From the NCBI RefSeq assembly GCF_030815855.1, contig NZ_JAUSXG010000001.1, forward strand, positions 3,906,001-3,970,000: DNA of 64,000 nt. The letters run 5' to 3'. Each line of letters begins with the position of its first letter. The first letter of the stretch is position 1. This DNA comes from Variovorax paradoxus (lineage in GTDB: Bacteria > Pseudomonadota > Gammaproteobacteria > Burkholderiales > Burkholderiaceae_C). Under the pieces are notes generated by a model. That model was not told where the DNA came from and did not search any database. It saw only the letters and a list, made by a program, of their open reading frames with translations. Shown here piece after piece: positions 9,343 to 18,166 of this stretch. A program made the translations under genes and the position numbers.

Positions 9343-11004
9343 ATGAAGCACCTTCTGAATCTGCTCGCCGCCGTCGCACTGCTCGTGTGGGGCACGCACC
9401 TCGTTCGCACGGGCGTGCTGCGCGTGTTCGGGGCCAACCTGCGCAAGATCCTGGTGCAGAGCATGCGCAACCGCTTCACGGCCGCGCTGTCGGGTATTGG
9501 CGTCACGGCGCTGGTGCAGTCGAGCACAGCCACGTCGCTGATGACCTCTTCCTTCGTCGGGCAGGGCCTGGTCACGCTGCCCGCGGCGCTGGCGGTCATG
9601 CGCGGCGCGGACGTGGGCACGGCGCTGATCTCGGTGCTGTTCTCGGCCGACCTTTCCTGGCTCTCGCCGATGTTCATCTTCGTGGGCGTGGTGCTCTTCA
9701 TTTCGCGTTCGGCCAGCGTGGCGGGCCGTGTGGGCCGGGTGCTCATCGGCCTGGGGCTGATGCTGCTGGCGCTGCAACTGGTCGTGGAAGCCACCGAGCC
9801 GCTCTTCTCGGCACCGGCCGTGCGGGCCCTGCTGGCCTCGCTCAGCAGCGACGTGCTGCTCGAAATCACCATCGGAGCCATGCTGGCCATCGTGGCGTAC
9901 TCGAGCCTGGCGGTCGTGCTGCTGGTGGCGGCCATGGCGAGCTCCCACGTGGTGCCACTGGATGTCGCGCTCGGGCTGGTGCTCGGGGCCAACCTCGGCA
10001 GCGGCCTGCTGGCCGTGCTGACCACCGCCAAGTCGGCGGTGCCGGTGCGGCAGGTCACGGTCGGCAATCTGCTTTTCAAGGCGCTCGGCGTGGCCATCGT
10101 CGCGCCGTTCGTCGGGCTCTGGCTGCGCTATGTGCAGCCGCACGTGCCGAATGCGACCCACGGCGTGGTGCTGTTTCACCTGGCGTTCAACGTGATCATC
10201 AGCGTGGGTTTCATCGGCCTCACGCAATGGGTCGCCAAGCTGGTCACCAAGATGCTGCCGGTGCCGCAGCAACCGACCACCTCCATGCGGCCGCACCACC
10301 TCGATCCCTCGGCGCTCTCGACGCCTTCGCTCGCCATTTCGAACGCCGCGCGCGAGGCGCTGCACCAGGCCGACATCGTGGAGACCATGCTCATCGGCAT
10401 GCTCGACGTGATCCGCCACAACGACCTGCGCCTGTCGCAGGAACTGCGGCAGCTCGACGACACCGTGGACGAGCTGTACTCGGCCATCAAGTACTACATG
10501 ACGCGCATCTCGCGCGAGGCCCTGGGCGAGGGAGAAAGCCGGCGCTGGACCGACATCATCAGCTTCACGATCAACATGGAGCAGATCGGCGACATCATCG
10601 AGCGCGTGATCATCGACATCGAAGACAAGAAGATCAAACCGCAGCGCAACTTCTCCGAAGCGGGCACGGCGGAAATCGTGGAACTGCACGGCCGGCTGGT
10701 CGCCAACCTGCGGCTGAGCATGAGCGTTTTTCTCAACGGCAACGTGCGCGATGCGCAGAAGCTGCTGGAAGAAAAAGCCCGCTTCCGCGATCTCGAACGC
10801 GCCTATGCCACGACCCACCTCGATCGGCTGTCAGACCGCACCACGCTGAGCATCGAGACGAGTTCGCTGCACATCGACCTGATCAGCGATCTGAAGCGCA
10901 TCAACTCGCACATCTGCTCCATTGCCTATCCCATTCTGGAATCGGCGGGCGCGCTGGCGCCGAGCCGCCTGCGCGAATCGCGGCTGGGGAAGATCGAGGG
11001 CTGA
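9343..11004 (+). CDS. Na+/phosphate symporter family protein with C-terminal PhoU-like domain
   Basis: 553 residues. Residues 1-~310 are membrane-embedded and contain the two inverted signature repeats: TALVQSSTATSLMTSSFVG (QSST motif) with RGADVGTALISVLFS, and LGLVLGANLGSGLLAVLTT. Residues ~330-540 are cytoplasmic and helical (ALHQADIVETMLIGMLDVI, MEQIGDIIERVIIDIEDKK), matching a PhoU-like domain. The family (NptA/YjbB type) moves inorganic phosphate with sodium, and in E. coli YjbB exports phosphate. No pst or pho genes are nearby. The gene stands alone ahead of a convergent receiver-domain gene. Confidence 0.9.
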   Translation: MKHLLNLLAAVALLVWGTHLVRTGVLRVFGANLRKILVQSMRNRFTAALSGIGVTALVQSSTATSLMTSSFVGQGLVTLPAALAVMRGADVGTALISVLFSADLSWLSPMFIFVGVVLFISRSASVAGRVGRVLIGLGLMLLALQLVVEATEPLFSAPAVRALLASLSSDVLLEITIGAMLAIVAYSSLAVVLLVAAMASSHVVPLDVALGLVLGANLGSGLLAVLTTAKSAVPVRQVTVGNLLFKALGVAIVAPFVGLWLRYVQPHVPNATHGVVLFHLAFNVIISVGFIGLTQWVAKLVTKMLPVPQQPTTSMRPHHLDPSALSTPSLAISNAAREALHQADIVETMLIGMLDVIRHNDLRLSQELRQLDDTVDELYSAIKYYMTRISREALGEGESRRWTDIISFTINMEQIGDIIERVIIDIEDKKIKPQRNFSEAGTAEIVELHGRLVANLRLSMSVFLNGNVRDAQKLLEEKARFRDLERAYATTHLDRLSDRTTLSIETSSLHIDLISDLKRINSHICSIAYPILESAGALAPSRLRESRLGKIEG

Positions 11005-11035
11005 TTCGCCTGCCGGAAAAGAGGCTGCGAGCGGG

Positions 11036-11446
11036 TCAGTGCGCCGCGCCGAGCGGCGCGGCCGTGAACTGCTCCTGTCGGCGCCGCAGGCAGAAGTCGA
11101 TCAGGTCGTCGATTTCCGTGGCTTTGTCGAACACGGCATCGGCACCCAACTGCGCGCATTTGCGGCGCATCTCCGGCGTGAGGTGGTTGCTGAGCACCAC
11201 CATCTTCTGCGCCGGCTCCCGGTTGCGACACGCTTCGAGCACGCTGAAGCCCGTGCCGTCCTTCAGGAACAGGTCGACGATCGCCAAGTCCCACAGCGAC
11301 AGGTTGCCTGTCAGCCAGCGCGTCCCTTCCTGTTCCGATTCCGCCTGTCCCACCGGATCGACCCGTGCCACCTCGCGCAGGGTGCCGATCAGGTTTTCGC
11401 GGATGGTGGGGTTGTCCTCGACGACGAAAGTTCTGACGGTATCCAT
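11036..11446 (-). CDS. stand-alone response-regulator receiver domain protein
   Basis: 136 residues, only a receiver domain with a short C-terminal tail. The acidic pocket is Glu10/Asp11 (FVVEDNPTIR), the phospho-acceptor is Asp58 (LAIVDLFLKDGTG) and the conserved Lys is Lys108 (VFDKATE). The start at 11446 was preferred over upstream alternatives because the beta-1 strand begins immediately after it. There is no DNA-binding or enzymatic output domain and no kinase nearby, so it may act as a phosphorelay intermediate or bind a target protein. It converges with the symporter gene and is followed upstream by the oxidoreductase gene on the same strand. Confidence 0.85.
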   Translation of the reverse strand: MDTVRTFVVEDNPTIRENLIGTLREVARVDPVGQAESEQEGTRWLTGNLSLWDLAIVDLFLKDGTGFSVLEACRNREPAQKMVVLSNHLTPEMRRKCAQLGADAVFDKATEIDDLIDFCLRRRQEQFTAAPLGAAH

Positions 11447-11569
11447 GGCAGCGGCGTTTCTCGAGCTTTGATGGAGGCTACAAAGTGCGCCTGGCACAAG
11501 ACGAAGGCATGACACGCCATCGCGGGTAGGACAACGCTGGCCTGCCGGCGGGCCAGCCATTGCGCATGT

Positions 11570-12556
11570 TCAGAGCGTCAAGATCGTGCAGCCGGTGGTC
11601 TTGCGCGCTTCCAGGTCGCGATGCGCCTGCTGCACGTCGGCCAACGCATAGCGCTGGTCGATCGGGATCTTCACCGCGCCGCTCTGGACCACCGCGAACA
11701 GGTCGTCCGCCATGGCCTGCGTGCTCTCGCGCGTGGCCATGTGCGTGAACAGCGTCGGCCGTGTCACGTAGAGCGAGCCCTTGGACGCGAGCGTGCCCAG
11801 GCTGATCGGCGGCACGGGGCCCGAGCCGTTGCCGAACACCGCCAAGAGGCCGAACGGGCGCAGGCAGTCGATGGAGCCTTCCCAGGTGTCCTTGCCGACC
11901 GAGTCGTACGCCACTTTCACGCCCTTGCCGCCCGTGATCTCCTTCACCCGGGCCGCGAAGTTTTCGGTGCTGTAGTTGATGGCATGCGCCGCGCCGTATT
12001 CGAGTGCGAGCTTGCACTTGGCGTCGCTGCCGGCGGTGCCGATCAGCCGAAGGCCCAGCGCCTTGGCCCATTGGCAGGCGATGAGGCCCACGCCACCGGC
12101 CGCTGCATGGAACAGGACGAAGTCGCCCGGTTGCAGGCCTTCCGCCGGCAGTGTCTTCTTCAGCAGGTATTGCGTGGTCAGGCCCTTGAGCATCATCGCC
12201 GCGCCGGTCTCGAAGGAGATGGCATCGGGCAGCTTGCACACGTTCTTGGCCGGCATCACGCGCAGCTCGCTGTAAGCGCCGGGCGGCTGGCTCGCATAGG
12301 CGGCGCGGTCGCCCGCCTCGAGGTGCGTGACGCCCTCGCCCACGGCCTCGACGACACCCGAGGCTTCCATGCCCAACTGCAAGGGCATCTGGAACGGGTA
12401 GAGGCCGCTGCGCTGGTAGGTGTCGATGAAATTCAGGCCCACGGCCTTGTGGCGGATACGGATTTCGCCGGGGCCGGGCTCGCCGACCTCCACGTCGACG
12501 ATCTTCAGTTCTTCGGGACCGCCATGGCGGTCGATACGAACGGCTTTGCTCATCAT
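11570..12556 (-). CDS. NADPH:quinone oxidoreductase (zinc-free MDR superfamily)
   Basis: 328 residues, typical for quinone reductase/zeta-crystallin proteins. The N-terminal catalytic domain includes GLNFIDTYQRSGLYP and GMEASGVVEAVGEGV; the Rossmann domain includes LFHAAAGGVGLIACQWAKALG. Zinc-binding cysteines are absent, as expected for the quinone reductase branch. It reduces quinones with NADPH. Two adjacent ATG codons are possible; the first (12556) has GGAG at better spacing than the second (12553). It is divergent from an EamA exporter gene with about 100 bases between them. Confidence 0.9.
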   Translation of the reverse strand: MMSKAVRIDRHGGPEELKIVDVEVGEPGPGEIRIRHKAVGLNFIDTYQRSGLYPFQMPLQLGMEASGVVEAVGEGVTHLEAGDRAAYASQPPGAYSELRVMPAKNVCKLPDAISFETGAAMMLKGLTTQYLLKKTLPAEGLQPGDFVLFHAAAGGVGLIACQWAKALGLRLIGTAGSDAKCKLALEYGAAHAINYSTENFAARVKEITGGKGVKVAYDSVGKDTWEGSIDCLRPFGLLAVFGNGSGPVPPISLGTLASKGSLYVTRPTLFTHMATRESTQAMADDLFAVVQSGAVKIPIDQRYALADVQQAHRDLEARKTTGCTILTL

Positions 12557-12654
12557 CTTTGCAGTCTCCAGGCACACGGAAAAGAAGACGCGCATCGTGC
12601 CACGTTTGGCCTTTCCGCGGCGACGGCGGGCAATGCCCGCTAGAGTCGGCGGCC

Positions 12655-13560
12655 ATGCAGACCTCGCAGCGCCTCACGCCTTCCACCGTCTTCCTGCTCA
12701 CCGTGCCGCCGCTGCTGTGGGCCGGCAATGCCGTGGTCGGCCGCCTGGTGCGCGACCTGGTGTCGCCGCTCACGCTGAACTTCGTGCGCTGGGCGATTTC
12801 CTTCGTGCTGCTGCTGCCGCTCGCATGGCCGGTGCTGCGCGGCGCCAGCCCGATGTGGGTGCACTGGAAGCGCTACGCGGTACTGGGGCTGCTCGGCATC
12901 GGTTGCTACAACGCGTTTCAGTACCTGGCGCTGCAGACCTCCACGCCGATCAACGTCACGCTGGTGGGCTCCAGCTTGCCGCTGTGGATGCTCGCGACAG
13001 GCGCCCTCTTCTTCGGAGCCCGTGTCAGCGGGCGCGAAATCGGCGGCGCGCTGCTCTCGATGTTGGGCGTGCTGCTGGTGCTGAGCCGGGGCGAATGGCG
13101 GCAGCTGCTCGCGTTGCGCCTGGTGCCGGGCGATCTGTACATGATCCTCGGCACCATCGCCTGGGCGTTCTACAGCTGGATGCTGGTGCGCACGCGGGAG
13201 CCGCAAGCGGTGCGGCAGGACTGGGCCGCGTTCCTGATGGCGCAACTGGTATTCGGCGTCGCGTGGTCCGGCGTGTTCGCGGCCGGGGAGTGGACGCTGA
13301 CCGACGCCCGCATCGTGATGGGCTGGCCCCTTTTCGCGGCCCTGGTTTTCATCGGCATCGGACCGGCCGTTCTGGCTTACCGCTGCTGGGGCAGCGGCGT
13401 CCAGCATGCGGGGCCGCAGGCGGCGAGCTTCTTCCTGAACCTTACGCCGCTGTTCGCCGCGTTGCTGTCGGCCGCCTTTTTGCGCGAACCGCCGCACTGG
13501 TACCACGGCGCGGCGTTTCTGCTGATCGCGGGCGGCATCGTGGTCTCGTCACGGCGCTGA
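12655..13560 (+). CDS. EamA/DMT-family transporter
   Basis: 301 residues with about ten hydrophobic helices in two EamA repeats (LTVPPLLWAGNAVVGRLVRD in the first; GDLYMILGTIAWAFYSWMLV opening the second). The pattern FLNLTPLFAALLSAAFLREP near the end is typical. Family members export amino acids or other small metabolites from the cytoplasm. The ATG at 12655 was chosen because the first helix begins ten residues later; the open frame upstream is Arg-rich and unlikely to be translated. It ends in a convergent region holding a palindromic repeat. Confidence 0.87.
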   Translation: MQTSQRLTPSTVFLLTVPPLLWAGNAVVGRLVRDLVSPLTLNFVRWAISFVLLLPLAWPVLRGASPMWVHWKRYAVLGLLGIGCYNAFQYLALQTSTPINVTLVGSSLPLWMLATGALFFGARVSGREIGGALLSMLGVLLVLSRGEWRQLLALRLVPGDLYMILGTIAWAFYSWMLVRTREPQAVRQDWAAFLMAQLVFGVAWSGVFAAGEWTLTDARIVMGWPLFAALVFIGIGPAVLAYRCWGSGVQHAGPQAASFFLNLTPLFAALLSAAFLREPPHWYHGAAFLLIAGGIVVSSRR

Positions 13561-13583
13561 TCGGACAGCGCCCCTTTCAAGCG

Positions 13584-13620
13584 AACACCGCGGATCCGGC
13601 TTTGCCGGGTCGCTGGTGTT
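13584..13620. repeat. intergenic hairpin repeat, family B, copy 1
   Basis: An imperfect hairpin: left arm 13584-13600 (AACACCGCGGATCCGGC), loop TTT, right arm 13604-13620, with 13 of 17 positions pairing. The trailing sequence includes CGACACGAAGTGCGCGA (from 13644). It matches the element at 19136-19172, and part of one at 21366-21390. It lies between two convergent genes and may act as a shared terminator or an mRNA end stabiliser. Confidence 0.75.
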
Positions 13621-13676
13621 GCTTCAGGCAAGGAGCAGGAGCAGCGACACGAAGTGCGCGAAGCCTGGGGGCGAGC

Positions 13677-14471
13677 TCAATACGTGCCGGGGTAGGCGCC
13701 GCCGTCGGCCAGCACGTTCTGTCCGGTCATGTAGCCCGCCTGCAGGCTGCAGAGAAAGGCGCAGATGGCACCGAACTCGGCGGGCGTGCCGAAGCGCTTG
13801 GCCGGAATGTTCTTCTTGCGGGCTTCCCACACGGTGTCGAAATCCTGACCCGACTTCTGCGCCGCGCCGGCCATGGTGCCCTTCAGGCGGTCGGTGTCGA
13901 AGGAGCCGGGCAGCAGGTTGTTGATGGTCACGCCCTGCGCCGCGATGGGCGTACGTGCCACGCCCGCCACGAAGCCGGTGAGCCCGCTGCGCGCGCCGTT
14001 CGAGAGGCCGAGGATGTCGATGGGCGACTTCACCGAGCTCGAGGTGATGTTCACGATGCGCCCGAAGCCGCGCTTGGCCATGCCGTCGACCGTGGCCTTG
14101 ATGAGTTCGATGGGCGTCAGCATGTTGGCGTCGACCGCCTTGATCCACGCCTCGCGGTCCCAGTTGCGGAAGTCGCCGGGCGGCGGGCCGCCGGCGTTGG
14201 TGACGACGATGTCGAACTCGTGGCCCAGTGCGAACACGGCCGCGCGGCCCGCTTCGGTGGTGATGTCCGCTGCCACGTGCTTGACGAACGGCGCGGGCGA
14301 ACCGGCGGCCGCGGCGGCCAGCTTGGAAGCCGCGGCTTCGAGCGCCTCGGCGCCGCGCGCCACGATCACCACGTTGACGCCTTCGCGCACCAGCGCTTCG
14401 GCGCAGCCGTAGCCCAGTCCCTTGCTCGCGCCGCATACCAGCGCGGTCTTGCCTGCAATGCCCAAATCCAT
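13677..14471 (-). CDS. atypical SDR-family oxidoreductase (BKR-like)
   Basis: 264 residues. The nucleotide-binding motif is present as CGASKGLGYG, with NAGG (VVTNAGGPPPG) and a Ser-rich strand (NITSSSVKSP). Where classical SDRs have Tyr-x3-Lys, this protein reads LGLSNGARSG, so the catalytic Tyr and Lys are missing. That matches a known BKR-like SDR subgroup lacking the tetrad. The C-terminus AGYMTGQNVLADGGAYPGTY is SDR-like. The start at 14471 is set by the first strand. The adjacent EamA gene on the same strand starts 26 bases upstream of it in transcription order. Enzymatic activity is uncertain. Confidence 0.85.
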   Translation of the reverse strand: MDLGIAGKTALVCGASKGLGYGCAEALVREGVNVVIVARGAEALEAAASKLAAAAAGSPAPFVKHVAADITTEAGRAAVFALGHEFDIVVTNAGGPPPGDFRNWDREAWIKAVDANMLTPIELIKATVDGMAKRGFGRIVNITSSSVKSPIDILGLSNGARSGLTGFVAGVARTPIAAQGVTINNLLPGSFDTDRLKGTMAGAAQKSGQDFDTVWEARKKNIPAKRFGTPAEFGAICAFLCSLQAGYMTGQNVLADGGAYPGTY

Positions 14472-14497
14472 GTTGCTGCTCCTGAACTGCAGGGACG

Positions 14498-15445
14498 CTA
14501 GCGCCCCGTGCGTGTGAAAACGAAGATGCCCGCAATGACGAGCACCGTGCCGGCCGCGATCCACGCGGTGAACGGCTCGCCGAGTATGACCACCCCCATG
14601 AGGATGGTCGAAAGAGGCCCGATCATGCCGGTTTGCGCGGCCATGGCCGGCCCGATGCGCTCGATGGCCATCATGACCATCAGGACGGGCACCGCCGTGC
14701 ACAGCGTGGCATTGAGCACCGACAGCCAGATGACTTCAGGCGCCACCTGTATCGCCACGCTCATGGGCCGCGTGAGCACGAACTGCAGGATGCACAGCAC
14801 GCAGGCGACGGTGGTGGCCAGGCCCACGAGCCGAAGCGAGCCGAGGCGCTTGACGAACTCGCCGCTGTAGACGAGGTAGCCCGCATAGCTCACGGCGCTC
14901 AGGAACACGAGAAACGCGCCCCAGGCCGCCGCCCCGCCGCCCTTGCCGCCGCTGCCGATCCAGAGTTCGTGCCCGAACACGAGCAGCACGCCGGCATAGC
15001 TCACGATCATGCCCAGCACCTGCGGACGCGTCGCGCGCCGCCGGTACAGGAGCCAGCCGAACAGCAGCACCAGCGTGGGGTTGAGATAAAGAATCAGCCG
15101 CTCGAAGCTGGCCGAGATGTAGGCGAGCCCGGCAAAGTCGAGAAAGCTCGCAAGGTAATAGCCCGAGAAACCGAGCCCGATCACCCCGAGCCAGTCGCGC
15201 AAGGTGAGCGCAGGCTTGCCGCGGCCGGCCCACCACGCCATCACGGCGAACAGCGGCAGCGCGAACAACATGCGCAGCATGATCAGCGTGATGGCATCGA
15301 CGCCATAGCGGTAGGCCAGCTTGACGATGATGGCCTTGCCGCTGAACGCGATGGCGCCCAGCGAAGCGAGGACGAGGCCGGACGCAATGCTCTTTGCGCC
15401 GCTCTGCGAAGGGGGGATGCCGGTCTGTACGGCGGACTTGGTCAT
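14498..15445 (-). CDS. EamA/DMT-family transporter
   Basis: 315 residues with about ten transmembrane helices and two EamA domains (SLGAIAFSGKAIIVKLAYRYG at the start of the first; AWGAFLVFLSAVSYAGYLVY in the second). The Gly/Lys-rich segment GSGGKGGG separates the halves. It is probably an exporter of a small metabolite; the substrate cannot be inferred. It lies upstream of the atypical SDR gene on the same strand and just downstream of the gamma-glutamyltransferase gene, 21 bases away, so it could belong to that transcript. Confidence 0.87.
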   Translation of the reverse strand: MTKSAVQTGIPPSQSGAKSIASGLVLASLGAIAFSGKAIIVKLAYRYGVDAITLIMLRMLFALPLFAVMAWWAGRGKPALTLRDWLGVIGLGFSGYYLASFLDFAGLAYISASFERLILYLNPTLVLLFGWLLYRRRATRPQVLGMIVSYAGVLLVFGHELWIGSGGKGGGAAAWGAFLVFLSAVSYAGYLVYSGEFVKRLGSLRLVGLATTVACVLCILQFVLTRPMSVAIQVAPEVIWLSVLNATLCTAVPVLMVMMAIERIGPAMAAQTGMIGPLSTILMGVVILGEPFTAWIAAGTVLVIAGIFVFTRTGR

Positions 15446-15466
15446 CCCTCGATCATCGCGTGGCCG

Positions 15467-17080
15467 TCAAAACCCTGCAGCCACGCCGTCGCGGCGAGGA
15501 TCGCTGGCGGCCACATAGCCTTCCACCGACGGGTCGCCCGCGCGCCAGATGAACTGGCCCGCGCCGAAGTCCTGGTAGGAGTCGTCGATCACGTCGAGGT
15601 GGTGGCCGAGGTCGCGCAGGCCCTGCACGGTGTTCGGGTTCATCGCGGCCTCGACGTTGATCTCGAGCCCCGCGTTGAAGCGCCAGCGCGGCGCGTCGCA
15701 GGCGGCCTGCGGGTTCTGCTTGTAGTCGAGCATGCGCACCAGCGTCTGCATGTGGCCTTGCGGCTGCATGTTGCCGCCCATCACGCCGAAACTCATCACC
15801 GGCTGCCCGTCCTTGGTCAGGAACGCTGGAATGATGGTGTGGAAGGGCCGCTTGCCCGGTGCGACGACGTTCGGGCTCTCGGCCTTGAGGCTGAAGCCGT
15901 GGCCGCGGTTCTGCAGGCTGATGCCGAACTCGGGCTCGACGCAGCCCGAGCCGAAGCCCATGTAGTTGCTCTGGATGAAGCTCACCATCATGCCGCTCTC
16001 GTCGGCGGCCGTGAGGTAGATGGTGCCGCCCTTCACGGGGTTGCCGGCCTTGAAGTCCTGTGCCTTTTTCACGTCGATGAGTCTCGCACGCGATGCCAGG
16101 TAGGCGTCATCGAGCATTTGCGCGGGGGTCACCGTCATCGACGATGGCTCCGACACGTAGCGGTACACGTCGGCAAAAGCCAGCTTCATCGCCTCGATCT
16201 GCAGGTGCTGCGAAGCGACAGAGTCGACCGGCAGCGAGGCGATGTCGAACTTCTCGAGAATGCCGAGCGCGATCAGCGCCGCGATGCCCTGCCCGTTGGG
16301 CGGAATCTCGTGCAGCGTGTGGCCGCGGTAGTCGCGCGAGATGGGTTTGACCCATTCGGGCTGGTAGGCCGACAGGTCGGCCACCGTGAGCGAGCCGCCC
16401 TGCTCCCTCGAAAACTTGGCGAGCGCCTCGGCGATCTCGCCGCTGTAGTAGGCCTCGCCCTTGGTGCGCGCAATGGCCTTGAGCGCGCGCGCGGCAGAGG
16501 CGAACCGAAACAGCTCCCCGATCTCCGGTGTGCGGCCGCGAGGCAGGAAAGTCTGCGCGAACCCCGGTTGCGACTCGAGCAGCGACGTGGCCGCGACCCA
16601 TTTGCCCTGCACCACCGGCGGCACCAGATAGCCGCGCTCGGCGATGTCGATGGCCGGTGCCAGCAGGTCGGCGAAAGGCAGCTTGCCGAAACGATCGCTC
16701 AGCGCCACCCAACCGCGCACCGCGCCCGGCACCGTGACCGAGTCGATGCCGCGCATCGGCGGCGTGACCGCGTCGGCGCCGTACTTCGCCTTGAAGTATT
16801 CAGGCGTCCAGGCCTTGGGTGCGGGACCGGAGGCGTTGAGGCCATGCAGCTCCTTGCCGTCCCACAGGATGCAGAACGCGTCGCTGCCAAGGCCGTTGCT
16901 CACCGGTTCGACCAGCATCATGACGGCCGCCGTGGCAATGGCCGCGTCCACGGCATTGCCGCCCTGTTGGAGCATGCGCAGCCCGGCTTGCGACGCGAGC
17001 GGGTGCGAGGTCGACACCACGTTGCGCGCGAAGATCGGAATGCGGGTGGAGAGATAAGGATTGTTGAAATCGAAGTTCAT
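15467..17080 (-). CDS. gamma-glutamyltransferase family protein
   Basis: 537 residues. The N-terminal half has FARNVVSTSHPLASQAG and GNAVDAAIATAAVMMLVEP. The autoprocessing/nucleophile region is PVKGGTIYLTAADESG, where the Thr after GG would start the small subunit, followed by FIQSNYMGFGSGCV and QNRGHGFSL. These enzymes cleave gamma-glutamyl bonds of glutathione and related amides. No signal peptide is visible, so it is likely cytoplasmic, like YwrD-type members. The ATG at 17080 was chosen at the conserved N-terminus. It follows the TctC-like receptor gene by 14 bases, suggesting that the receptor brings in a gamma-glutamyl or related compound. Confidence 0.9.
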   Translation of the reverse strand: MNFDFNNPYLSTRIPIFARNVVSTSHPLASQAGLRMLQQGGNAVDAAIATAAVMMLVEPVSNGLGSDAFCILWDGKELHGLNASGPAPKAWTPEYFKAKYGADAVTPPMRGIDSVTVPGAVRGWVALSDRFGKLPFADLLAPAIDIAERGYLVPPVVQGKWVAATSLLESQPGFAQTFLPRGRTPEIGELFRFASAARALKAIARTKGEAYYSGEIAEALAKFSREQGGSLTVADLSAYQPEWVKPISRDYRGHTLHEIPPNGQGIAALIALGILEKFDIASLPVDSVASQHLQIEAMKLAFADVYRYVSEPSSMTVTPAQMLDDAYLASRARLIDVKKAQDFKAGNPVKGGTIYLTAADESGMMVSFIQSNYMGFGSGCVEPEFGISLQNRGHGFSLKAESPNVVAPGKRPFHTIIPAFLTKDGQPVMSFGVMGGNMQPQGHMQTLVRMLDYKQNPQAACDAPRWRFNAGLEINVEAAMNPNTVQGLRDLGHHLDVIDDSYQDFGAGQFIWRAGDPSVEGYVAASDPRRDGVAAGF

Positions 17081-17094
17081 GTCGGTTTGTCTCG

Positions 17095-18069
17095 CTACTC
17101 GTTGGTGATCTTGCGTTCGACCACGATTTTTTTCCACTTGGCGGCGTCGGCCGCCACCATCCTGGCGAACTGCTCGGGCGTTCCGGCAGTGGCGGGCTCG
17201 ATGCCCAGGCGCGAAAGCTTGTCCTTCACTTCGGAGTCGGCCAGCGCTTCGTTGGCCGCCTTGTTGACGCGCGCCACGATGTCCGCCGGCAAGCCCTTGG
17301 GCCCATAGAAGCCGAACCAGGTGTTCGACTCGTAGCCCGGCAGCGTGTCGGCAATGGGCGGCAACTCAGGCGCGAGCGGACTGCGCTTCAGCGTGGTGAC
17401 GCCGAGCGCGCGCAAGCGGCCGTCGCGCACGTGCGGCATGCCGGTGGGAAGCGAGTCGAACAGCACATCGATCTTGCCGCTGATCAGGTCGGGGATGGCG
17501 AGCGCCGTGCCCTTGTAGGGAATGTGCGTGACGAACACGCCCGCCTGCGCCTTGAAGAGTTCCGCCGTGAGCTGCACGATGGTGCCGTTGCCGCTCGAGG
17601 CGTAGTTGAGCTTGCCCGGGTTCTTCTTTGCGAAATCGATCCATTCCCGCACGGTCTTCGCGGGCGAATTGACCGGCACCAGCATGATGCTCGGCGCATC
17701 GCCCACGTGCGCGATGGGCGAGAAATCACGCACCGTGTCGTAGGGCAGCTTGCTGGCGATGGCCGGGCCGATCGAATGCGTGCTGGTGGTGGCCAGCAGC
17801 AGCGTGTAGCCATCGGCCGGCGCCTTCGCGACCAGGTCGGACCCGATGGCGCCGCCGGCACCGGGCTTGTTGTCGATGATCAGCGTGGTGCCGAGCTTTT
17901 CGCTCATCTTCTGCCCGAGCGTGCGGGCAAAAAGGTCGGTGGCGCCCGCAGCCGGGAACGGCACGACGAGCCGCACCGGCTTGTTTGGATAGCCCTGGGC
18001 GATGCTGGCCGTCGATGCAGCCATGCAAAGCGCGGCGGCCACCCCTTGAAGGAACTGGATTCGTTTCAT
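17095..18069 (-). CDS. tripartite tricarboxylate transporter substrate-binding protein (Bug/TctC family)
   Basis: 324 residues with a signal peptide (cleavage near SIAQG) and the family pattern YPNKPVRLVVPFPAAGATD, IIDNKPGAGGAIGSDLVAKA, LLLATTSTHSIGP and the second-domain LPGYESNTWFGFYGPKGLP. Bug proteins are periplasmic receptors that bind carboxylates or amino acids and deliver them to TctAB or act in sensing. It is the first gene of an apparent operon with gamma-glutamyltransferase and is divergent from a LysR gene. The tctBA genes lie 1.1 kb away beyond that regulator, in the same orientation as this gene. Confidence 0.92.
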   Translation of the reverse strand: MKRIQFLQGVAAALCMAASTASIAQGYPNKPVRLVVPFPAAGATDLFARTLGQKMSEKLGTTLIIDNKPGAGGAIGSDLVAKAPADGYTLLLATTSTHSIGPAIASKLPYDTVRDFSPIAHVGDAPSIMLVPVNSPAKTVREWIDFAKKNPGKLNYASSGNGTIVQLTAELFKAQAGVFVTHIPYKGTALAIPDLISGKIDVLFDSLPTGMPHVRDGRLRALGVTTLKRSPLAPELPPIADTLPGYESNTWFGFYGPKGLPADIVARVNKAANEALADSEVKDKLSRLGIEPATAGTPEQFARMVAADAAKWKKIVVERKITNE

Positions 18070-18100
18070 GGTGCTGGATTCTGGCCCGGTGGAGAAACCT

Positions 18101-18113
18101 TGCATGCTATGCA
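18101..18113. promoter_or_regulatory. candidate LysR-type operator (T-N11-A palindrome)
   Basis: TGCATGCTATGCA is a palindrome with 5-bp arms around a 3-bp centre and fits the LysR consensus T-N11-A exactly. It sits in the 97-bp divergent region between the TctC-like receptor gene (start 18069) and the LysR gene (start 18167), where such regulators bind. A second weaker symmetry, ATAA-N6-TTAT, is at 18134-18147. Confidence 0.6.
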
Positions 18114-18166
18114 GCCGCCGCGCATCAAGCCAGATAATGCCGCTTATTCAACTATGAGCCCTGCTT

